Part shown: positions 33,252 through 40,176 of the stretch, piece after piece
Layout: each line of letters starts with the position of its first letter
Numbering within the stretch: position 1 is the stretch's first letter
Assembly: GCF_001746365.1 (NCBI RefSeq)
Contig: NZ_MJAJ01000009.1
Span: 112,811 to 176,810, forward strand
Length of the DNA: 64,000 nt
Direction of reading: 5' to 3'
DNA from: Streptomyces sp. LUP30
GTDB taxonomy: Bacteria > Actinomycetota > Actinomycetes > Streptomycetales > Streptomycetaceae
Notes under the pieces: generated by a model
Seen by the model: the letters and a program-made list of their open reading frames with translations, nothing else
Database searches by the model: none
What the model was told of the DNA's origin: nothing
Made by a program: the position numbers and the translations under genes

Positions 33252-35393
33252 TCACCGGTCCTCCTGCGGCCGCAGCAACAGCAGCGCCACGTCGTCGATC
33301 CGTTCCTCAGCCGCCGCGTAGTGCCCCACCAGCTCGTCGGCCAGCTCCTCCAGCGGGCGGTCCCCGGCCGCGCCGAGCCGCCGTCCCAGGTCCGCTACCG
33401 CGTCCTCGATGTCGACCCCCGGTGTCTCGATGAGCCCGTCCGTGTAGAGGGCGAGGACGCACCCGGGGCTCAGCTCGACCTCCGTGGTCGGATAGGTCGC
33501 CGAGTCGTCGATGCCCAGCAGCGGGCCGCCCGCGAGGTCCAGGACCCGTACCCGGCCGTCCGGCCGCCGCAGCAGCGGCGGGGGATGCCCGGCCCGGGCC
33601 ATGACCGCCCGTCCGCGGGCCGGATCCAGACGCAGGTACAGACAGCTGGCGAGCAGCTCGGAGCCGAGATCGATCAGCAGCCGGTTGGTGCTGCGCATGA
33701 CCTCTCCGGGTTCCTGCCCGACCGTCGTGTACGCGCGCACGGCGGTGCGGATCTGCCCCATCAGCCCGGCCGCGGTCACGTTGTGCCCCTGTACGTCCCC
33801 GATCACCGCCGCGGCGAGCGGGGGCGAGGGCACCAGGTCGTAGAAGTCGCCCCCGATCTCCATGCCCCGGGTGGCGGGCAGATAGCGGGCGGTCGCCTCC
33901 AGGCCGGCCAGCGACGGCAGTGAGGGCGGCAGCAGCGCCGCCTGCAGGCCGTGGGCGAGCTGGTGCTTGACGTCGTACAGCAGGGCCCGGTCCAGGGCCT
34001 GGGCGATCAGCCCCGCCAGGCTGGCCAGCACCGCGCGTTCGTGCGTGGAGAACCGGCGCGGTGCGGCGTAGGCCAGCACACAGGCGCCCACCGGGCGGCC
34101 GGAGGCGATCAACGGCAGGTAGGCCCAGGCGGCGAAGCCGTCCGGGGAGGTGTGCCGCGCCGGATACAGGCGTTCCAGCTGTTCCCGGGAGTCGAAGAAC
34201 GCCGGGACCCCGTGGGCCACGGCGTGCGCGCCCGGGGTCGGGGCGGTGAGCGGCATCCCGTCGAACCGTTCCACGGCGTGCGGGTCGGGATACCCGTGGT
34301 GGCCGAGCACGTGCAGCCGGCCGGCCTGCGCGCCGAGCAATGCCAGGGCCTGGCTGCCCACCGCCGGCGCGATCTCGTCCGCGACCAGCCCCACCACGTC
34401 CTGCACGCTCACCGTCTCGGTGAGCGCCCCCGCCATGCTCAGCGCCTGCGACATCGACACGAGCCGGGTGGGCGCATCCCCCGGCTTGGGGCCGGCGGGC
34501 CGCATCTCCGACACGGCCCGGGCCCGGCTGATCCGGACACTGATCCCGGTGGTGCTCGGGTACAGCCGGAACGACAGCCACTCGGAGGGCGGCCGCAGCG
34601 CCACGAACGAGGTGGCGTTCTGACTGATCAGCGCGGCCCGGTAACGCTCCTCGTAGATCGGGTCGTTGAGCCACGGCACGCTCGCCCACAGCTGGGAGCC
34701 GAGCAGCCCGCTCACCGGGACGCCGAGCAGGTCGGACGCGGCGGCGTTGGCGAAGCCCACCCGCCCGCTCAGATCCAGCGAGCACATCCCGTACGGCAGC
34801 CGGGCCACCATCCGGGCCGCCTCCAGCGAGCCCAGCGTGTCCGAGACACCGCCCAGCGGCCCCGCTTCCAGCAGATCCGACTCGGCGAGCACCGCACGGT
34901 TGCGGGCCGCCGCGCGCTCCAGCCGCAGCGCCAGCCGCTCACAGGCCGACGTCAGCTCGTGGCGCTCGCGGTCGGACAGCTCCGGGGGGTGGGAGCCCGG
35001 CCAGGTGAGGAAGACGGCGCCGTACACCCGGGACCCGGTGGCCACCGGCAGCGCGGCCAGCGCGAACGGATACGGCAGCACGACGGCGATCCGCGGATAG
35101 CGCCGGGCCATGTCCTCCTGTCCGCCCACCCACACCAGTCGCCGCTCGCGCGCCGCCTCGGCCACCGGAATGGGCGCGCTCAGCCCGACCCGCTCCCAGG
35201 GCGCGGCGAAGGACCGGGGCAGGCCCGCCATCACCGCCATCTCCAGCACCGGCTCGTCGCCCGGACGCAGGTAGACCGCGCCGGAGTGCGCTCCGACGGC
35301 GTCCATCATCGACGTCAGCGCCAGCGAGAGCAGCGGCCGGCCCACCGGGGCCCATGCCGAAGCCGGCGCCTGGCCGGACGTCTGCTCGGGCAC
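33252..35393 (-). CDS. SpoIIE-type PP2C phosphatase with GAF-PAS-GAF sensors
   Basis: A 713-aa soluble phosphatase. Order: GAF-like domain (about 20-170), PAS domain (about 190-300, MCSLDLSGRVGFANAAASDLLG), second GAF (about 320-460) and C-terminal SpoIIE/PP2C domain (about 480-710: EIGGDFYDLVPS, VIGDVQGHNV, ALYTDGLIE, RIDDVALLLL). Unlike the other two phosphatases in the window it lacks the HATPase module. It should dephosphorylate anti-anti-sigma proteins in response to small ligands or redox. The second GTG (35393) is preferred over 35402 because GAGGAG then sits 9 nt upstream. It is divergent from ramR by 286 bp, so the two may share regulation, though no link is proven. Confidence 0.87.
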   Translation of the reverse strand: MPEQTSGQAPASAWAPVGRPLLSLALTSMMDAVGAHSGAVYLRPGDEPVLEMAVMAGLPRSFAAPWERVGLSAPIPVAEAARERRLVWVGGQEDMARRYPRIAVVLPYPFALAALPVATGSRVYGAVFLTWPGSHPPELSDRERHELTSACERLALRLERAAARNRAVLAESDLLEAGPLGGVSDTLGSLEAARMVARLPYGMCSLDLSGRVGFANAAASDLLGVPVSGLLGSQLWASVPWLNDPIYEERYRAALISQNATSFVALRPPSEWLSFRLYPSTTGISVRISRARAVSEMRPAGPKPGDAPTRLVSMSQALSMAGALTETVSVQDVVGLVADEIAPAVGSQALALLGAQAGRLHVLGHHGYPDPHAVERFDGMPLTAPTPGAHAVAHGVPAFFDSREQLERLYPARHTSPDGFAAWAYLPLIASGRPVGACVLAYAAPRRFSTHERAVLASLAGLIAQALDRALLYDVKHQLAHGLQAALLPPSLPSLAGLEATARYLPATRGMEIGGDFYDLVPSPPLAAAVIGDVQGHNVTAAGLMGQIRTAVRAYTTVGQEPGEVMRSTNRLLIDLGSELLASCLYLRLDPARGRAVMARAGHPPPLLRRPDGRVRVLDLAGGPLLGIDDSATYPTTEVELSPGCVLALYTDGLIETPGVDIEDAVADLGRRLGAAGDRPLEELADELVGHYAAAEERIDDVALLLLRPQEDR

Positions 35394-35679
35394 GGCGACC
35401 ACCTCCTCGCCCGGCGCCGCGCGGGTCAGGCCTCAAATCTGCCCCCTCACGCCGCGACGCGCACGGCGAGCGGCGCGCCCGCCGAATGCCGTCTCGTACC
35501 CCGTCGGCCCGTTGTCATGCCCCCCGGACCGAAGCGCGCGGCGGTGGGCAACCGCCCCGCGTGCGCCCCCGCGCACCCTGATGGCCGGATCTTCGCGCTC
35601 AGGAACGGTCCGGGAGCCCGAACAATGGGCACGCGCTGAACACCGAGAAACCTGCGTACGGCTAGTCGAAGGGGCGGAA

Positions 35680-36288
35680 GTGATCCGGGTCTTACTGGTG
35701 CACGACGCATGTCTGGTCAGATCGGTCCTCGCACAGTGGTTGTCCAGGGAGCCGGACCTGCGGGTGGACGACGTCCCGTGGCGCAGCGCGGCCGGCCGGG
35801 TGGGGGCGGTGCGACCGGACGTGTGCGCGGCGGACCTCGACTGCTCCGACACGTACGGCATCCCGCCTCTGGGCGATCTCAGTCCGCGGGGCGTCGGCCT
35901 GGCGCCACCGCGGCTGCTCGTGCTTGCCAGCGCGAACCGGCCGGGCCTGCTGAAACGGGCGCTGGAGGCGGGCGCGCTCGGCTACGTCGACAAGGCCGGC
36001 ACGCCGGAACAACTGCTGCGCGGCATCCGGCGAGTCGCTCAGGGGGAACGTTTCGTCACCGATTCGCTGGGCTTCGGTTTCCTCAAGGCCGCGGAGATGC
36101 CGCTGACCCGTCGGGAACTGAGCGTGTTAACCCTCGCCGCCGAGGGCGCCTCCATCGCGGAGATCGCGGGGAGCCTGCACCTGTCCCACGGGACCGTGCG
36201 GAACTACATGGCGGCGATCACCCGCAAGACCGGCGCCCGCAACCGCGTGGACGCCATCCGCATCTCCCAGGGGCAGGGCTGGCTGTGA
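35680..36288 (+). CDS. ramR: RamR/AmfR-type orphan response regulator (LuxR-type HTH) of the SapB cluster
   Basis: A 202-aa activator candidate. The receiver domain (about 1-120) is atypical: the acidic pocket DD is replaced by H-D (LVHDACLVR), and the phospho-acceptor region reads PDVCAADLDCSD; the Lys in YVDKAG is kept. The LuxR/NarL helix-turn-helix is at about 140-195 (LTRRELSVLTLAAEG, SLHLSHGTVRNYMAAITRKTGARNR). It contains two in-frame TTA codons, at 35692-35694 (codon 5) and 36127-36129 (codon 150), so its translation should depend on the bldA tRNA. GTG 35680 has AAGGGG about 5 nt upstream. Its 3' end overlaps antisense to ramB by 162 bp. It should activate the ramCSAB operon. Confidence 0.88.
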   Translation: MIRVLLVHDACLVRSVLAQWLSREPDLRVDDVPWRSAAGRVGAVRPDVCAADLDCSDTYGIPPLGDLSPRGVGLAPPRLLVLASANRPGLLKRALEAGALGYVDKAGTPEQLLRGIRRVAQGERFVTDSLGFGFLKAAEMPLTRRELSVLTLAAEGASIAEIAGSLHLSHGTVRNYMAAITRKTGARNRVDAIRISQGQGWL

Positions 36289-38160
36289 GACGGCCCCGGA
36301 CTCTCCGGGCCCCCCAGGCTTCCCAGATTCCCCAGGCTTCCCCGGTACCCCGGACGCTCCAGGCCCTTCCGGCTCCGGGCGCTCTCGGGCGTTCCCGGCG
36401 TCGTCGTCGGTCCCCTCGGCCGTCCACGAGCCGACGAGGTCGCGGTAGAGGGCGGAGCGGCGCACCACCTCGTCGTGGGTCCCGCACATCGTGCGCGGAC
36501 CGTCCATGACCAGCACCCGGTCGGCGCGCCGGGCTGAGCTGACGCGGTGCGCCACGACGACCAGGGCGCCGCCCGGCCGGGCGGCGAACGCCTGCTCGGC
36601 GCGTGCCTCAGCCTCCGGGTCCAGATGACAGGTCGCCTCGTCGAGGAGGGCCAGCGGGGCGGACGACAGATACGCCCGCGTGAGGGCGATCAGCTGGCGT
36701 TCGCCCGCCGACAGCGCCGCCGGGTCCACGGTCGCGTCCGGACCGCCCAGCGCGTCGAGCAGGGGGGCCAGTCCGACGGCCTCGGCCGCGGCGAGCAGCT
36801 CCTTCTCGGGTACGGGGTCCGGCCGCAGGTGCGCGAGGTTCTCGCCCAGGGTGCCGCTGAACACGTACGCCTCCTGCGGGATGAGGACGCGCCGGGCGGC
36901 GGCGTCGCCTCCCGGCACCGGTCGGCCGCAGACCCTGATCTCCCCGCGCACCGGTTCCAGCAGTCCGGCGACCAGCCCGGTCAGGGTCGATTTCCCGACC
37001 CCGCTCGGGCCCACGACCGCCAGGTGGCCCCCGGCGGGCACGGTGAGCGTGAGGTCGTCGACGACGGGCGCGGAGGCGGGGCCGTAGGCGAAGGTGAGCG
37101 CGGTCAGGGCGAGCGCGGGGGGCGTCCGCGGCGCGGCCGCCCCCGGGGGGTGCGGGGCGCTCGGGCCCGGGGGGTGCGGGGCGCTCGGGCCCGGGCCGGG
37201 TGCCGGTCGGGGCTCCGTCGGGTCGGGCGGGGTCAGCCGGCGCAGCACCACGGTCAGCCGGGATCCGCTGGTGCCCAGGCCGTGGACGAGGCCGGTCAGG
37301 GCCGGGAGCAGGGACTGGGTGACATAGGCGAGGGCGCCGACCAGCGCCCCCGGGGTGACGCCGTGCGCCAGGAGCCAGGGGGCGCAGGCCAGCAGCATCA
37401 CCAGCGGCAGATGACCGCCGAGCGCGAGGCACGCCACCCGGACCACGCCCCAGCGGGCCAGGGCCCGGGCCGCCCGCAGCTCGGCGTCCACGAGGACGCC
37501 GGTGTCCGCGGCGATCCGGTCCTCCGCACCGGCCGCCGTGACATCCCGCAGCCCGGGGCAGACGGCGCCCAGGTCCTGCGCCAGCGCCTCGTCGGCGGCG
37601 AGGAACGCCTCCTGCCGCCCGGCCAGCGGACGCAGGGTCAGCGCGAACAGTGCCACCCCCGCGGCGAGCGGAGGCACGACCGCGAGGAGCAGCGGCGGGG
37701 CCAGCGAGCACAGACCGGCCAGCGCGCCCGCGGACGTGAACACGAACGAGCGCGAGACCATCACCAGGCCCGCGAAGGTGTCCCGGGCGATCTCCACCTG
37801 CTGGGTGAGCCCGGACAGCGCCCCGCCGTCCGCCTCGCGCACCCCGCGCTCCACCACCCGCACGACCAGCCGGTCCCGCAGCGGTTCGACCAGCGCGGCC
37901 ACCGCCCCGTACACCCGCCCGGTCCCGTAGGCGCCCAGCAGCACCCCGAGCGCGGCCGGCGCGAGCCATCCGAGCCCCACCGCCGCGCGACCGGCCAGGA
38001 AGCCGTCGTCCAGGGCCCGCGCCAGGGCGTACCCGAGCAGAAAGGTCTGCCCGGACTCCAGCACCGACCAGCCCACCAGCCGTGCCAGGGCCCGCCGGTG
38101 GGCCTTGAGGAACCTCAGCCCTCGCGTCCTGAGCCGCTCCGGAGCGTCGGCGGGGCTCAT
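36127..38160 (-). CDS. ramB: ABC transporter of the SapB/AmfS cluster (second subunit)
   Basis: A 677-aa exporter half-transporter. Membrane domain about 20-310; ATPase about 340-570 with Walker A GPSGVGKST, signature LSAGERQLI, Walker B LALLDEATCHLD and H-loop VVAHRVSS. A Pro-rich linker (repeated GPSAPHPPG) joins the two parts. From about residue 580 the protein is a low-complexity Pro/Gly tail whose last 54 codons are simply antisense to ramR; its stop codon TAA is the complement of a ramR TTA codon. Start ATG 38160 overlaps the ramA stop by 4 nt (ATGA). With RamA it should form the heterodimer that exports the lanthipeptide. Confidence 0.88.
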   Translation of the reverse strand: MSPADAPERLRTRGLRFLKAHRRALARLVGWSVLESGQTFLLGYALARALDDGFLAGRAAVGLGWLAPAALGVLLGAYGTGRVYGAVAALVEPLRDRLVVRVVERGVREADGGALSGLTQQVEIARDTFAGLVMVSRSFVFTSAGALAGLCSLAPPLLLAVVPPLAAGVALFALTLRPLAGRQEAFLAADEALAQDLGAVCPGLRDVTAAGAEDRIAADTGVLVDAELRAARALARWGVVRVACLALGGHLPLVMLLACAPWLLAHGVTPGALVGALAYVTQSLLPALTGLVHGLGTSGSRLTVVLRRLTPPDPTEPRPAPGPGPSAPHPPGPSAPHPPGAAAPRTPPALALTALTFAYGPASAPVVDDLTLTVPAGGHLAVVGPSGVGKSTLTGLVAGLLEPVRGEIRVCGRPVPGGDAAARRVLIPQEAYVFSGTLGENLAHLRPDPVPEKELLAAAEAVGLAPLLDALGGPDATVDPAALSAGERQLIALTRAYLSSAPLALLDEATCHLDPEAEARAEQAFAARPGGALVVVAHRVSSARRADRVLVMDGPRTMCGTHDEVVRRSALYRDLVGSWTAEGTDDDAGNARERPEPEGPGASGVPGKPGESGKPGGPGESGAVSQPALPLGDADGVHAVAGAGLAGDRRHVVPHGPVGQVQAPRDLRDGGALGGEG

Positions 38161-39875
38161 CGCGGCCCCTCGCCGGCCGCAGCCGCGCCGAACACCGCCC
38201 GATAGCCGGGCGCCCGCCACAGCTCCCGGTGCGTGCCCACCGCGCGAACGCGCCCGCCGTCCAGCCAGGCCACGGCGTCCGCGCGGGCGGCCGTGGCGGC
38301 GCGGTGGGCGACGACCAGGCGGGTCGCGGTCGTCGTGCTGCCGAACACCACGTCGGTGACCTGGCGCTCGGTGACCGTGTCGAGGCTGGACAGGGCGTCG
38401 TCGAGAATGAGCAGCCGGCCGCCGTGCGCGAACGCGCGGGCCAGGCCGAGACGTTGGGCCTCGCCGCCGGAGTGCGGGGCGTGGGCGCAGGGGGTGGCGT
38501 AGCCCTGGGGCAGACGGCGGACGAAATCGTCGGCGCGGGCGGTACGGGCGGCTTCCCGGACCCGGGAGGGGGAGGGGGCACGGCCCGGCGGCCCGAGCGC
38601 GATCGTGGCCTCGACGGTCGCGCCCAGCAGCGCGGGGCGGTCGAAGGCCTGGGCGATCGCCGCGCGCAGTTCGTCCCGGGGGAGCGCGGACAGCGGCACG
38701 CCGTCCAGCAGCACTTCCCCCGCGTCCGGATCGGCGAGTCGGCCGGCCAGCGCCGCCAGCAGCGACTTCCCGGCGCCCGAGCGGCCCACCAGGGCCAGCG
38801 TCCGCCCGCCGGGCACGACCAGGTCGACGCCGTCCAGCACGGTGCGCCCGCCGCGCCGGGCGGTGACCCCGCGAAGCTCCAGCCGGCCCGTGCCGTCCAC
38901 CGGCAGACGCCGGTCGCCGTGGGCGGGCGCCGGCTGGTCCAGCACCTCGCCCAGGCGCGCGGCGGCGGTCCGGGACCGGACCAGGCCCGAGAGCTGCCCG
39001 ACCAGCACGCCCACGCCGGTCGCGAGCACCGCGTAGCGCGAGGCGGCGAGGACGTCACCCGCCGACAGCCGATGCCGGGTGAGCAGCACGCCCGCGACGG
39101 CGACGACCCCGAGGTGCAGCAGCGGCGCCACGGCGACCGCCTGCGCGGCGGCCCGGCCCTGGACCCGCCACATGCGCAGTCCCGCCCGGGACAGTGCGGG
39201 CAGCGGACGCAGGATGCGGGCGGTGTCGCGGTCGGCCGTGCCGGCGGCGCGGATCGTGCGGGCCCCGGCGACCGCCTCCGTGAGCGCGGCCGCGATCCGT
39301 CCCTGCTCCCGCTGGTAGTCCGCCACGCAGACCGAGGTGTCCCGGGCGAGGGTGCGCAGCAGGAGGGTCAGGACCGGGGCCCCGGCCAGGAAGACGGCCG
39401 CGAGCCACGGGTCGACGAGGGCCAGCGCCACCACGGCGCCGACGGGCCCGGCGAGCGCGGCCAGCAACGCGGCGCGGGAGCCGGGCGCCGTGCCGGCCTG
39501 GGCCGCGTTGCCCACGACGCGCGCGACGAGGTCGCCGGCGCCGAAGCGGTCGGCGGCGCGCGGGCCCACGGCCAGGATGTGCCGGGTGACGCGGCGGCGC
39601 AGGAAGGCGGCCGTGCGGGCGTCCAGGGTGCCGGCGAGCACGGTCTCCAGGGCGTCCAGCAGCGTCAGCAGGGCGAGGAGGGCGGCGCAGTACAGCACCC
39701 AGCGGGTCGCGGGGGCGTGGACGATCAGCAGGTCGAGGGTGCGGCCCAGGGCGGCGGGCAGCAGCAGCCCGGCGCCCGTCGCCGCGACGCTCACCAGGCA
39801 CAGGGCCACGCAGCGTCCGGCGCTGTGCCGGGTGGCGGTGCGCAGCAGTTCACCGGTCGTCCGGTCCATCGGCAT
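38157..39875 (-). CDS. ramA: ABC transporter of the SapB/AmfS cluster (first subunit)
   Basis: A 572-aa half-transporter. Six membrane helices fill about 20-310; the ATPase spans about 335-560 with Walker A GRSGAGKS, a changed signature HSGGEAQRL and Walker B LLILDDALSSLD, in which the catalytic Glu after the Walker B Asp is Asp, and an H-loop VVAHRAA. This is the degenerate-site pattern of heterodimeric exporters, where RamB carries the canonical DE. Two ATGs are possible (39875 and 39869); I take the first. It follows ramS after a strong stem-loop and overlaps ramB by 4 nt. Confidence 0.88.
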   Translation of the reverse strand: MPMDRTTGELLRTATRHSAGRCVALCLVSVAATGAGLLLPAALGRTLDLLIVHAPATRWVLYCAALLALLTLLDALETVLAGTLDARTAAFLRRRVTRHILAVGPRAADRFGAGDLVARVVGNAAQAGTAPGSRAALLAALAGPVGAVVALALVDPWLAAVFLAGAPVLTLLLRTLARDTSVCVADYQREQGRIAAALTEAVAGARTIRAAGTADRDTARILRPLPALSRAGLRMWRVQGRAAAQAVAVAPLLHLGVVAVAGVLLTRHRLSAGDVLAASRYAVLATGVGVLVGQLSGLVRSRTAAARLGEVLDQPAPAHGDRRLPVDGTGRLELRGVTARRGGRTVLDGVDLVVPGGRTLALVGRSGAGKSLLAALAGRLADPDAGEVLLDGVPLSALPRDELRAAIAQAFDRPALLGATVEATIALGPPGRAPSPSRVREAARTARADDFVRRLPQGYATPCAHAPHSGGEAQRLGLARAFAHGGRLLILDDALSSLDTVTERQVTDVVFGSTTTATRLVVAHRAATAARADAVAWLDGGRVRAVGTHRELWRAPGYRAVFGAAAAGEGPR

Positions 39876-39915
39876 CCTGGTCCCGCGCTTCCTTCGGGTT
39901 CCCGGGGCGGCAGGA

Positions 39916-39955
39916 CCCCGGGCGGCCCTCTCCCTGAGGAGCGGACCGCCCGGGG
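39916..39955 (-). terminator. Stem-loop between ramS and ramA (attenuator)
   Basis: CCCCGGGCGG (39916-39925) pairs with CCGCCCGGGG (39946-39955) across a 20-nt loop in the 100-bp gap after the ramS stop. Partial termination here would keep precursor mRNA in excess of transporter mRNA. Confidence 0.65.
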
Positions 39956-39975
39956 CCTTCAGCACGACGTGCGGG

Positions 39976-40092
39976 TCACAGACAGAGGATGACGCTCGCC
40001 GCGCTGACGCAGGACAGCAGGCTGACGGTGCTGTTGCCGCCGCCGCCGTTGTGCTCGTCGGATTCCATCGTCTGCAGGTCGAGAAGGGCCAT
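39976..40092 (-). CDS. ramS: Class III lanthipeptide precursor, SapB/AmfS family
   Basis: A 38-aa precursor. The leader begins MALLDLQTME, the LLDLQ helix recognised by class III synthetases. A Gly4 spacer (HNGGGGN) leads to the core STVSLLSC-VSAASVILCL. It holds two perfect S-x2-S-x3-C units (S21, S24, C28 and S30, S33, C37), the pattern for two labionin or lanthionine rings, as in SapB and AmfS. The remaining residues are hydrophobic, giving an amphiphilic biosurfactant that lets aerial hyphae leave the water film. It sits between ramC and ramA. The start ATG 40092 has a weak AAAGGACACACC upstream with GGA 7 nt away. Too short for simple gene finders. Confidence 0.93.
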   Translation of the reverse strand: MALLDLQTMESDEHNGGGGNSTVSLLSCVSAASVILCL

Positions 40093-40176
40093 GGTGTGTC
40101 CTTTCGTCGGTTGGATGTCTCGTCCCGTGGGGACGGGGTTGCGTCACGACTCCGTCGTTGCCGCGGAGCCGCGTCA

